Positions 55,797 to 63,995 of a stretch of 64,000 bases of DNA are shown piece after piece (position 1 is the stretch's first letter; every line of letters starts with the position of its first letter). The stretch covers positions 55,641-119,640 of the forward strand of contig MKVB01000007.1 of assembly GCA_001899085.1 (NCBI GenBank). Reading direction: 5' to 3'. The notes below the pieces were generated by a model, which worked only from the letters and a program-made list of their open reading frames with translations, ran no database searches and had not been told where the DNA came from. Origin of the DNA: Devosia sp. 66-14 (lineage in GTDB: Bacteria > Pseudomonadota > Alphaproteobacteria > Rhizobiales > Devosiaceae). Made by a program: the position numbers and the translations under genes.

Positions 55797-56306
55797 ATGT
55801 CTGATACCCGACAGCATCGCTCCAGCAGCCGGCCGGTCTTCGCTCGGTTGCTGCTCGCCGCCATCGCCTCGCTGAGCCTCTTCGCCCCTGCTTTCGCGCA
55901 GGACCTAGCGGCCGATGGCCTCAAGGTCTGGAAGGAGCGCGGCGGCTGCTTCAACTGTCACGGCGATTTCGGCCAGGGCGGCGAAGGCGGGCATTTCCCT
56001 GCCGGCCCGAGCCTGCGCGCCAGCCAACTCGATCCCGATTCGATGCGCGAGATGATCGCCTGCGGCATCCCCGGCACGCCGATGCCCTACAACCTCAAGG
56101 GCGCCTATATCGACACCGAGTGCTATGGCGAAAAGGGCGCGGTGCTGGAAGGCGCGGTGCCCGGCGCCAGCCTCGAGCCGGCCGAACTCGATGCGCTGAT
56201 GGCCTATCTGGGTGAAAAAGTGGTCGGCAAGCGCCGCATCACCAAGGCCGAATGCGTCGAATACTACGGGGACCCCAACGCCGTGGCCTGCGCGGATTAT
56301 CGCTGA
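55797..56306 (+). CDS. Periplasmic c-type cytochrome
   Basis: 169-residue electron carrier. Signal peptide to about residue 35 (LLLAAIASLSLFAPAFA). One heme site CFNCH near residue 52, with a likely axial Met in GTPMPYN. It ends with a Cys-containing tail (ECVEYY, AVACADYR). The most likely partner is the PQQ dehydrogenase nearby, from which it would take electrons in the periplasm; both share the upstream operator. Confidence 0.93.
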   Translation: MSDTRQHRSSSRPVFARLLLAAIASLSLFAPAFAQDLAADGLKVWKERGGCFNCHGDFGQGGEGGHFPAGPSLRASQLDPDSMREMIACGIPGTPMPYNLKGAYIDTECYGEKGAVLEGAVPGASLEPAELDALMAYLGEKVVGKRRITKAECVEYYGDPNAVACADYR

Positions 56307-56367
56307 GACCTCAAGCGGCGCGCGGTGCGCACTTCGAGTTCGCTCCCACCGGCGCTAGTGCTTTGGT

Positions 56368-56430
56368 CTCCTCCCCCCTTGCGGGGAGGGACAGGGTGGG
56401 GGTGTTCTTCCCGCACCGATCTGTCTTTTG
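56368..56430. repeat. Half element of the CCTCCCC family
   Basis: tcctccccccttgcggggag, then ggacagggtgggggtgttct and tcccgcacc: corresponds to the right half of the 38.4-kb element. Between the convergent cytochrome and pentapeptide-repeat genes. Confidence 0.75.
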
Positions 56431-56474
56431 CTGAGGGGCGCAGGCGGGGGGCAGCCCTCGCTGGCCCGTCAGAT

Positions 56475-57935
56475 CTACTTCGCCGTCGAGCCATCCGGCA
56501 TCAATGAATCGGTGAACACCGTCCCCGTCGTCACCGCGTTGCGCAGGTTCGCCCGGCTGAGGCGAACATGCGTCATGGTGGCGTCGGTGAGGTTGGCGCT
56601 TTCGAGCGTCGCGCCCTGGAAATCGGTGTCGTGGAAGTCGGCGCCCGAAAGATCGGCGCCGCGCAGCACCGCGCCGGTGAAATTGCTGTCCTCTGCGCTG
56701 ACCTGGCCGAGCTTGGCGCGGATCAGGCTGGCCTGGTAGAAATACGACCCGGTGAGCGTCGCCGCACTGAAATCGGCGTCGTTGAGCCGAGCGCCGCCCA
56801 GGTCGGTTTTCACCAGCGTGGCGGCCGCGAACTTTGCCTGCCGCAGTTCGATGTCGCCGAGCCGGGCGCCGCTGAGGTCGGCGCCGCCGAAATCGGGGCG
56901 GCTGCCCCGGACCGCGTAGAGCAGGGCGCCGTTCATCCGCGCCCCGACGAACGTCGCCAGGGTCAGGTCGGCGGCGTTGAGATTGGCCTCTGTGAGGATG
57001 GCCCCGGTGAAGTCGGCATTGCGAAGATTGGCCCGGTGCAGCACGGCGCGGGTCAGGTCGGCGCCGGCGAGGTTGGCGTCGCTGAGGTCGCGGCGGCGGA
57101 GATCCGCGCCGCCGAGTGCGCAGCGCGGGCAGTCATTGCTCAGCCCGGCGAGGAAGCGCTGTGTCGGCGTGGCGTCGGCCGGCAGTGTCTCGGTCGGCCC
57201 TGGATCGGCAATGACGGCATCCGCATAAGGCTGCCGCTCGACCACCTCGAGCCGGGCGTCGCTGGCGAAAGCATTGATGCTGTCCTTGCCGGTCACCGGG
57301 TCGATCAGCTTCTGCCCGGGCTTGAGGTAGAAATGCGTCTCGACCGTCGCCGTCCTGGTGTCGGTCTCGATGCTGCAGCGCTGCTTGACGAAGGTCCCTT
57401 CGATTGCCTCCTCGCCGGCCAGACGCGGCAGGTCGGTGCAGCTCCAGTCGGTGCCGAACAGTGCGCGGAAGGTTGCAGCGGCGACATGCGCCTCATAGCG
57501 CTCGCGCTCCGGCGCGCGCGGATCGGTGAAGATGCGGTAGCCGCGGACGGCGCCGCTGTCATCGGCGAGCAGACTCATGATGGCCAGCTGGCCGTTGACC
57601 GCGGTGCGCCGGTTCTGCATCGCGGCGACCGGGTTGCGGTAAGCCAGCGCCATGTATTCGAGCGCATCGTCGTAGCGGAACCACACCTCGTGCAGGCCCG
57701 TCGCGTCGGGGGTGCAATCGGCGAAATCGGCAAAACTTCCGAGCGCCGTCCCGGCCGGCCCGCCATTGGTGCCGCAGGCGGGATCGACGAAATCGGGCCC
57801 CAGTGCGGTAATCGGCGTGCCCAGCGGGATATCCCACAGCTTCGGTGGAACTTGCGCCAGCGCCGGCTCGGCGAGAGCGCCGAGCAGCGCGGTGCCGACA
57901 ATCGCGGCGCAGCAGGCGAGGGGGCGGAGCCGCAT
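56475..57935 (-). CDS. Secreted pentapeptide-repeat protein
   Basis: 486-residue exported protein. Signal peptide to about residue 28 (LACCAAIVGTALLGALAEPALA). Residues about 30-280 form an unrecognised domain with several Cys (DPACGTNGG, DWSCTDLP, QRCSIETD). After a CPRC motif in NDCPRCALGG comes a pentapeptide-repeat helix of about 200 residues (ADLRRRDLSDANLAGADLT and on). Start ATG at 57933-57935. 47 bp downstream of the PQQ dehydrogenase on the same strand, so probably in its operon. Confidence 0.88.
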   Translation of the reverse strand: MRLRPLACCAAIVGTALLGALAEPALAQVPPKLWDIPLGTPITALGPDFVDPACGTNGGPAGTALGSFADFADCTPDATGLHEVWFRYDDALEYMALAYRNPVAAMQNRRTAVNGQLAIMSLLADDSGAVRGYRIFTDPRAPERERYEAHVAAATFRALFGTDWSCTDLPRLAGEEAIEGTFVKQRCSIETDTRTATVETHFYLKPGQKLIDPVTGKDSINAFASDARLEVVERQPYADAVIADPGPTETLPADATPTQRFLAGLSNDCPRCALGGADLRRRDLSDANLAGADLTRAVLHRANLRNADFTGAILTEANLNAADLTLATFVGARMNGALLYAVRGSRPDFGGADLSGARLGDIELRQAKFAAATLVKTDLGGARLNDADFSAATLTGSYFYQASLIRAKLGQVSAEDSNFTGAVLRGADLSGADFHDTDFQGATLESANLTDATMTHVRLSRANLRNAVTTGTVFTDSLMPDGSTAK

Positions 57936-57950
57936 CGGAACCTCGGTGTT

Positions 57951-57974
57951 CGGGGAGGGCCGTGGCCCTCCCCG
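57951..57974 (-). promoter_or_regulatory. Perfect intercistronic palindrome
   Basis: CGGGGAGGGCC-gt-GGCCCTCCCCG, 11-bp arms, in the 47-bp gap between the dehydrogenase stop and the pentapeptide-protein start. No T-tract. Likely an mRNA-stabilising or attenuating hairpin. Confidence 0.6.
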
Positions 57975-57982
57975 TATGAGCA

Positions 57983-59749
57983 TCAGAGGCCGAACACGAC
58001 GACCTGGCTGGCCGCCTCGTACATGCCCAGCCGCGGGCCGGCGCCCTTCGAGCCGCCGACCACGACGGCGATGTACTGCTTGCCATCCACCGCGTAGGAG
58101 ATCGGCGGTGCGCCGATCGGCGTGCCGACGTTGAACTTCCACACTTCCTGCATGGTGTCGGCATCGTAGGCGATGAGATCGCCATCCGGGTTGCCGCCGA
58201 ACAGGAGGCCCCCGGCGGTCGAGAGCAGGCCCGAATTGGTCGGGGCCGGCGTCTTGATCTCGCTGACTTTCTCGCCCGTCTCGGTGTTGACCCCGATGAT
58301 CAGGCCGGGAGCGCCCGGGAAGGCGTAGTCGAAGGTCCAGAAATTGCCGCCGCCCCACATGCCGGGGTTGCCCTGCAGGTCGGTGCGGGTGGGGTCGATA
58401 TGCTCGGTGATGCCCTGGTTGAAGCAGGCGTCGATCGCCTGCACCCAGGTGATCTTACGCTCCGGATCATAGGCCGGCGGCCACCAGGTGGCGGTGGGCA
58501 GCGCCGGGCAGACATCCTGCGCCGTGGTCGGATCGCCGACTTTCAGCGTCTTGTTCTCGGCATAGCTCTGGGTGAGCGAACCCGGGACATATTCGAGCGG
58601 CTTGCCGGTCTTGGGGTCGAGCCCCTTGGTCCAGTTCGGATCGCGGTACGGGGTGCCGAAGATGAAGGCGCCGTTGGTGCGGTCCATGGTGTAGAAGAAG
58701 CCGTTGCGCGAGAACGTGCCGACGGCCTTGCGGGTCTCGCCGCCGACATTGATGTCGTACAGCATCTTCATGTTGATGGTGTCGTAGTCCCAGGTCTCCT
58801 GCGGCACTTCCTGGAAATACCACTTCACCTCGCCGGTATCGGCATCCACCGCCATCGTCGAGTTGGCATAGAGGTTGTCGCCGGGCCGGAACGCCGGGTC
58901 GGCCCAGGGCTGCGCTTCGCCCGTGCCGAAGATGATCAGGTTGGTGTCGGGATCGTAGGACGCCGTCGACCAGACGCCGGCGCCGCCGGTGAGGTAGGCG
59001 TTGTGATCGTCGGCCCAGGTCTCGTGGCCCGGCTCGCCCGGACCGGGCACCGTGTAACGCCGCCACAGCAGCTTGCCGTCCTCGGCGCTGAACGCCGCGA
59101 TCCAGCCGCGCATGCCGGGACCGGCCGCGCTGGTGATGATCTTGTCGCCCACCGCCAGCACGCCGCCGGTGGCGCGCTCGGCACCCGGCACGTTGTCGGG
59201 CCCGCGGGTATCGACCTGCCAGACGATGTCACCATATTCGTCGTCGAGCTTGACCAGCTGCATCTCGTTGCGGGTGACGTAGTAGATATCGTCGCCGAGC
59301 AGCGCGACGCTGCCCATCTTGCTGGCGGTGCCCTGGGCGCCCAGGTCGGTCTTCCAGATGATCTCGCCCTTCGAACCGCTGGAAACGTCGATCTTCATCA
59401 CGTTGTCCCAGGCGTCCTGGACATACATGAAGCCATCCTTGACCAGCGGCGTGGCGCGCTGGCCCGGCGCCTGCGCGCCGATCGAGCCGGGCTGGCCGCC
59501 GCCGATAGCGGTCATGAACTTGATCTTGAGACCACCGACATTGTCCTTGGTGATCTCCTTGAGCGGCGAGTGCGAGAAGCCGGCATAGCTGCCATAGGGC
59601 AACAGCCAGTTCTGCGGTTCGTCCTTCTGCGCGTTGACCAGGCGCTCCGGCGTCACCGGATCAGCCAGCGCCGCTCCGATGCTGACCGTGGCCAATAGCG
59701 TCGCCGCAGCAGCCAGGAGCGCCGCACGAGAGATAGTCTGCTTTGTCAT
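57983..59749 (-). CDS. PQQ-dependent alcohol dehydrogenase (methanol/ethanol dehydrogenase family)
   Basis: 588-residue periplasmic quinoprotein. Signal peptide to about residue 29 (LLAAAATLLATVSIGAALA). Eight-bladed propeller repeats are visible, as are the family segments ASYDPDTNLIIFGTGEAQPW, RPGDNLYANS with the probable catalytic Asp, WDYDTINM and PTATWWPPAYDP. There is no heme domain, so electrons must leave via a separate cytochrome. The usual vicinal Cys-Cys pair before the second blade is missing: that site reads GTASKMGS. The only two Cys are in DVCPALP and DACFNQG. ATG chosen with GGAGG upstream. Confidence 0.94.
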   Translation of the reverse strand: MTKQTISRAALLAAAATLLATVSIGAALADPVTPERLVNAQKDEPQNWLLPYGSYAGFSHSPLKEITKDNVGGLKIKFMTAIGGGQPGSIGAQAPGQRATPLVKDGFMYVQDAWDNVMKIDVSSGSKGEIIWKTDLGAQGTASKMGSVALLGDDIYYVTRNEMQLVKLDDEYGDIVWQVDTRGPDNVPGAERATGGVLAVGDKIITSAAGPGMRGWIAAFSAEDGKLLWRRYTVPGPGEPGHETWADDHNAYLTGGAGVWSTASYDPDTNLIIFGTGEAQPWADPAFRPGDNLYANSTMAVDADTGEVKWYFQEVPQETWDYDTINMKMLYDINVGGETRKAVGTFSRNGFFYTMDRTNGAFIFGTPYRDPNWTKGLDPKTGKPLEYVPGSLTQSYAENKTLKVGDPTTAQDVCPALPTATWWPPAYDPERKITWVQAIDACFNQGITEHIDPTRTDLQGNPGMWGGGNFWTFDYAFPGAPGLIIGVNTETGEKVSEIKTPAPTNSGLLSTAGGLLFGGNPDGDLIAYDADTMQEVWKFNVGTPIGAPPISYAVDGKQYIAVVVGGSKGAGPRLGMYEAASQVVVFGL

Positions 59750-59862
59750 GGAATCCTCCGCGAAGCCGGGCCGGAAAACCGGCTCGGCAGCATGACGGCG
59801 CAGCGGGTGTGTAGCCCCCCGCTTCCTGCCTGCGACAACGTGTTCTGGTGTTGCGCGGTTGT

Positions 59863-59880
59863 CATGACCCGTATGGGTCA
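59863..59880. promoter_or_regulatory. Shared operator TGACCCATACGGGTCATG, copy 2
   Basis: Read on the minus strand toward the PQQ dehydrogenase, whose start is 113 bp further on. TGACCC-atac-GGGTCA, with the same flanking ATG as copy 1. Confidence 0.7.
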
Positions 59881-59927
59881 CGGGGGATCGATCGTTGATC
59901 CGCTAGGCTTCGTTCCCCCGCAGCATG

Positions 59928-59967
59928 GCGCTTTCAGGGAGGTTGCCGACCTCCGGTTCGAAGGCGC
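59928..59967. repeat. Covarying hairpin repeat, copy 3
   Basis: Outer arms GCGCTTTC / GAAGGCGC, inner arms GGAGGT / ACCTCC around tgccg. Inner stem has a different sequence from other copies but pairs fully. Confidence 0.75.
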
Positions 59968-59993
59968 GACTAGACAGAGATGGGAATGCCGCC

Positions 59994-60209
59994 ATGCCCT
60001 CACATCACGCCTGGGTGCCGATCCGCGTGGCGCAGCATGACGGCGAGACGCCGGAGCAATACCAGCGACGACGCGCCGAGATCGAGCGCATCGTCACTGG
60101 TTTTCGCATGGGCCGCTATGCCGAGGCCGAGGCGGAGCGCCTCGAACGGCGCCTCGCCCAGCTGCGCGGCGATCAGTCGAAGAAGCCGGCGTCTTCTTCC
60201 TTGAGGTAG
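59994..60209 (+). CDS. Possible small helical protein
   Basis: 71 residues: MPSHHAWVPIRVAQHDGE followed by a long charged helix (RRRAEIERIVTGFRMGRYAEAE...). The frame extends back to an ATG at 59925, but that would translate the repeat copy. It overlaps the convergent dehydratase gene by 37 bp. No family recognised. Confidence 0.45.
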   Translation: MPSHHAWVPIRVAQHDGETPEQYQRRRAEIERIVTGFRMGRYAEAEAERLERRLAQLRGDQSKKPASSSLR

Positions 60210-61375
60210 CGCTTGGCCGCCTTGGCGTCGATGTCGAGCCCGAGGCCCGGGCCCGGCAACAGGTCGACATGGCTGTCGACGACGATCGGGCCGGAGGGCA
60301 GGCCGGTGACGATCTCGTTCCAGAACTCGTCGGAGGCCGAGGGGTATTCGAAGGCGATGTAGTTGGCCGGCAGCGTCGCGCAGACATTGATCAGCGCGCC
60401 AAGGCCGAGGAGGCCGTTCGCAGTGCCGTGCGGCGCCATCATGATCGAGTGCATATAGGCGTGCTCGGCCACCCACTTCAGCTCGGCGATACCGCCGATA
60501 TCGGCCGGATCGGGGCCGACGACACGCACCGCCTGGGTCTCGATCAGTTCCTTGAAGTTGTGGCGCAGGTAGATCTGCTCGCCGGTATGGATCGGCGTGG
60601 TGGTCGAGTTGGTGAGCTCACGATAGGCCTGCGGGTTGACCCACGGCACGTAGTCGCCGGTGAGCATGTCCTCGAGCCACATGATGTTGTACTTTTCGAC
60701 CGCGTTGGCGAACTTGATCGCGTCGTTGAGGAACCAGCCCGGGCCGCAGTCGAGCGCCAGGCTCACCTTGTCGCCCAGCGCTTCCTTCATCGCGATGACG
60801 CAGTCGAGCATGTAGTTGAAGCCGTGCTCGGAGATCTGCCCCTGGTCCATCGCGCCGTGGTAGCCGGCCTTCTTGCCGATCGGGCCGTAGTGAAAGTCGG
60901 GGTAGCTGTCCTTCTGGCTCGAGTGGAAGCTCAGGCCCTGCTTGACCATGAAGAAGTTCTGCGGCTGCTCGGCCATCCACTTGACGTCGGCGGCGAAGTC
61001 CTCGGGCCGGTCGCCCGAGCGCTTGCGGCGCACCGAGCCGTTATAGACGCGCACCTTGTCGCGCACCTTGCCGCCCAGCAGCTTGTAGGCGGGCACCCCC
61101 GCTGCCTTGCCGGCAATGTCCCACAGCGCATGTTCGATCACCGAAACGGCGGCGCCGTAGGGCTTGAAGCTGCCGCGCTGGCGGATCTTCATCATGCAGC
61201 GCTCGACGTCGGTCGGGTCCTCGCCGATCAGCGCGTCGCGGAAGTGCAGGATGAACGGCTTCAGGTAGGTCTTGGTGTATTCCACCTCGCCGATGCCATA
61301 GATGCCCTCGTCGGTGACGATGCGGACGATCGGATGCTTGCCGATGACGGCAACGCGCAGGTCGGTGATCTTCAT
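60173..61375 (-). CDS. Enolase superfamily sugar-acid dehydratase
   Basis: 400-residue enolase-superfamily member, longer than the one at 43.1 kb. Metal ligands in LALDCGPGW, MWLEDM and TGEQIY; His in APHGTANG. The order and an inserted loop (FHSSQKDSYPDFHYG) resemble galactonate- and mannonate-type dehydratases of ABC-transport operons. It lies 156 bp downstream of the GntR gene on the same strand, with a hairpin repeat in the gap. Confidence 0.92.
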   Translation of the reverse strand: MKITDLRVAVIGKHPIVRIVTDEGIYGIGEVEYTKTYLKPFILHFRDALIGEDPTDVERCMMKIRQRGSFKPYGAAVSVIEHALWDIAGKAAGVPAYKLLGGKVRDKVRVYNGSVRRKRSGDRPEDFAADVKWMAEQPQNFFMVKQGLSFHSSQKDSYPDFHYGPIGKKAGYHGAMDQGQISEHGFNYMLDCVIAMKEALGDKVSLALDCGPGWFLNDAIKFANAVEKYNIMWLEDMLTGDYVPWVNPQAYRELTNSTTTPIHTGEQIYLRHNFKELIETQAVRVVGPDPADIGGIAELKWVAEHAYMHSIMMAPHGTANGLLGLGALINVCATLPANYIAFEYPSASDEFWNEIVTGLPSGPIVVDSHVDLLPGPGLGLDIDAKAAKRYLKEEDAGFFD

Positions 61376-61478
61376 GATAACTCCTCGTGCCCGCCGGGCG
61401 GCAGGCGTCTCCCAATCTGGCCGCCGGGGAGGCGGCCCCTCAAATGACTTTCGGCCGGCGGGGCCTTGGCCCCACCGA

Positions 61479-61520
61479 GCGCTTTCAGGAAAAGTTGCAG
61501 ACTTTTCCGCTTCGAGCGCG
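61479..61520. repeat. Covarying hairpin repeat, copy 4
   Basis: Outer arm GCGCTTTC with imperfect partner GAGCGC, inner arms GGAAAAGT / ACTTTTCC around tgcag (perfect 8 bp). Between the GntR and dehydratase genes. Confidence 0.8.
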
Positions 61521-61531
61521 CGATCGGCACC

Positions 61532-62224
61532 TCATCGGCGCAGGCTCCGCTGGGCAACGCCCATCTGCTCGATGATGTGGCGGCCGGAGCCCTCGACGTG
61601 ACGGGCGACCACCGCGGCCGCGCCTTCGGCGTCCTGTGCGCGGATCGCCTCGATCAGCTCGCGATGTTCGCGCAGCACCGACATGCGGCGGCTCAGCGAG
61701 GTCGGAAAGCGCCGGCTGATGGCGCGCAGGATCTCGCGGTGCTTCCACCACAGCTCCGCCGCGTGGCGGTTGTAATGTCGATCGTAGATGAACTGGTGGA
61801 AGCGCGTGTCGAGCCGGCCGTGCAACATCGGATCGGTGAAGTTCACCGCTTCGATCTCGGCCTGAATGCGCTCCAGCTCGACGATATCGGCGTCCGAGAC
61901 GATCGTCACGAACCAGCGGGTCAGCGCCGGCTCGATCAGCATCTCGATCTCGATGATGTCGCGTACGAAATCGGCGTCGATCGGGCGTACCCGGGCGCCG
62001 CGGTTCGGCTCGATCAGCACGAACCCCTCGCCGCGCAACTGCTGCAGCGCTTCGCGCACCGGATTGGTCGAGGTCTGGTAGTGCTCGGCGAGGTCCGCGA
62101 CCTTCAGCCGCTCATTGGGCCCCAGCCGTCCCGAAACGATGTCCTCGCGGATCATCTCGTAGACGGAGGCCTGCTGCTCGAGGCTGTCCTCGGGCCGATC
62201 CGACTTGACGGTCGCCTCGCTCAT
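61532..62224 (-). CDS. GntR family regulator, FadR/FCD subgroup
   Basis: 230-residue regulator. N-terminal winged helix at about 18-88 (VYEMIREDIVSGRLGPNERL, YQTSTNPVREALQQLRGEGFV) and C-terminal all-helical FCD domain with metal-binding His (FHQFIYDRHY, HRELIEAIRAQD). Divergent from the ABC binding-protein gene and upstream of the dehydratase, so it most likely represses both in the absence of a sugar acid. Confidence 0.94.
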   Translation of the reverse strand: MSEATVKSDRPEDSLEQQASVYEMIREDIVSGRLGPNERLKVADLAEHYQTSTNPVREALQQLRGEGFVLIEPNRGARVRPIDADFVRDIIEIEMLIEPALTRWFVTIVSDADIVELERIQAEIEAVNFTDPMLHGRLDTRFHQFIYDRHYNRHAAELWWKHREILRAISRRFPTSLSRRMSVLREHRELIEAIRAQDAEGAAAVVARHVEGSGRHIIEQMGVAQRSLRR

Positions 62225-62305
62225 TGGTCCTGTTTATGCAGCTTTTTTGAGCAAGCCAAGCCCCGTTCGCACGCAATGCGAGCAAAATAATGTACGACTT
62301 TCGCG

Positions 62306-62337
62306 ATGTTGACATACACTGGTTTTGCTGGAAATCT
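62306..62337 (+). promoter_or_regulatory. Promoter with FadR-type operator for the ABC transporter
   Basis: TTGACA at 62309-62314, with a poor -10 (AAATCT) 17 nt on. The inverted repeat ATGT-tg-ACAT (62306-62315) fits the GT-N2-AC core of FadR-subgroup GntR operators and covers the -35 box. Confidence 0.45.
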
Positions 62338-62462
62338 GCCATACCAGTTGGGAAAAGCCGGCCCCAAGTCCGGTTCCCGAGGCGAGAACAGCGCACGCTG
62401 TAAAGGGCTTTGCCACGGCCGTCGGTCGGGCTGGGCCCTGATTTGAGGAGGAGGATTTCTCA

Positions 62463-63953
62463 ATGCATACGAAGACCGGCCGGCGTCTGCTTGGCCTTTC
62501 GATGGCGGTGCTGAGCGCTGCCACCATGCTGACCACGGCGACCACCGCGTCCTACGCCCAGAGCGTGGACCTTTCCAAATGGTCGCCCGAATACGTCAAG
62601 TCGATCGCCGGCACCAAGCAGTTCGACGCTGCCAAGGATTGCGGCGCGGTCGTGCCGAACGACTACACCGGCAGCGTCAGCTACTGGTACACCGGCCCGT
62701 TCGAGGCCGATCCGGAGATCGCCCATACCCAGGACAAGGCGTTCTGGGCGGCCTTCAAGGCGGCCTACCCGAACATCACGACCGACGTGCAGTCGATCAC
62801 CTACAACGAACTGCTCGACAAGTTCCGCACCTCGCTGCTCGGCAACTCGGCCCCGGCGGTCATCCGCCTGCAGATCCTGGGTGGCGTCGAGTTCGCCGCC
62901 AAGGGCTACCTGCAGCCGCTGAAGCCGGAAGATGTCGGCTACACCGCTGCCGATTTCTGGCCCGGCGCGCTGAAGTCGGTGACCTACGAGGGCGTGAGCT
63001 ACGGTCTGCCGACCAACAACGAAACCATGGCGATGATCTGGAACGCCAAGGTGTTCAAGGATGCCGGGCTCGATCCCGAGAACCCGCCGGCCACCTGGGA
63101 CGATGTCGTCTCCTATTCCAAGACCATCCACGAAAAGCTCGGCATCCCGGGCTACGGCCTCGTGGCCAAGCAGAACGCCGGCAACACGCCGTTCCGCTTC
63201 ATGCCGCAGATGTGGGCCTACGGTGGCGGTGCCCTCGACGAAGCCTCGGCCGAGCCGGGCTACAAGACCGTCGAGATCAACAATGCCGGCTCGAAGGCTG
63301 CCTTGCAGGCCGCCTACCAGATGTATGCCGTCGACAAGTCGGTCCCGACTTCGGCGCTGACCAACACGCAGGGTGAAAACCAGGCGCCGTTCATCGCCGG
63401 CAAGCTCGGCATGATGATCGCCCACCCGGCCGAATACGCCAAGATGACCGACCTTGCATCCAAGGCCACCGGCTCCGACAAGGCGGTTGCCGATGAAGTG
63501 GTCGCCAACATGCGCTACGGTCTGATCCCGACCGGGCCGGACGGCAAGCGTGCCGTGGTGTTCGGTGGCTCCAACATCCATGTCGTCAAGCCCGAGTTCG
63601 TGCAGGGCGGCAAGGTGGACGAGCAGGCCGTCAAGGCACTGATCTGCTTCTGGGACAGCCCGGAATGGTCGACCAAGCTGGCCTGGGTCGGCTCCAACCC
63701 CGGCAACATCAATGGCTTCCTGACCGATGCCATGAAGGAACGCCTCGACACCATCAAGTTCCTCGATGTCACCACCTCGATGCTGCCCAACGGCATCCCG
63801 TTCCCGGTGATCCCGCAGGCTCCGGAAATCATGAACATCATCGTTCCGGACATGCTGCAGAACGCTCTCACCGGCACCATGACGGTCGACCAGGCTGCCG
63901 ATGACGCAGCGACCAAGGTCCAGGCCATCGTCGACGGCGGCGGCGGCATCTGA
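62463..63953 (+). CDS. ABC transporter sugar-binding protein
   Basis: 496-residue periplasmic binding protein of the CUT1-like class. Signal peptide to about residue 33 (LLGLSMAVLSAATMLTTATTASYAQ). YWYTGPFEADPE, FPGAL-type and NNETMAMIWNAKVFKDAGLDPENPPATWDD are typical of family 1 sugar solute receptors. Strong GGAGGAGGA ribosome site. The transporter's permease and ATPase genes are expected just past the window end. Divergent from the GntR regulator. Confidence 0.95.
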   Translation: MHTKTGRRLLGLSMAVLSAATMLTTATTASYAQSVDLSKWSPEYVKSIAGTKQFDAAKDCGAVVPNDYTGSVSYWYTGPFEADPEIAHTQDKAFWAAFKAAYPNITTDVQSITYNELLDKFRTSLLGNSAPAVIRLQILGGVEFAAKGYLQPLKPEDVGYTAADFWPGALKSVTYEGVSYGLPTNNETMAMIWNAKVFKDAGLDPENPPATWDDVVSYSKTIHEKLGIPGYGLVAKQNAGNTPFRFMPQMWAYGGGALDEASAEPGYKTVEINNAGSKAALQAAYQMYAVDKSVPTSALTNTQGENQAPFIAGKLGMMIAHPAEYAKMTDLASKATGSDKAVADEVVANMRYGLIPTGPDGKRAVVFGGSNIHVVKPEFVQGGKVDEQAVKALICFWDSPEWSTKLAWVGSNPGNINGFLTDAMKERLDTIKFLDVTTSMLPNGIPFPVIPQAPEIMNIIVPDMLQNALTGTMTVDQAADDAATKVQAIVDGGGGI

Positions 63954-63974
63954 TCGCCTGACGAGCACTTTCGG

Positions 63975-63995
63975 ACCGGCGGCCCCGCCGCCGGT
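63975..63995 (+). promoter_or_regulatory. Hairpin after the binding-protein gene
   Basis: ACCGGCGGC-ccc-GCCGCCGGT, 21 nt past the stop codon. Such hairpins commonly let the binding protein be made in excess over the permeases. Confidence 0.6.
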
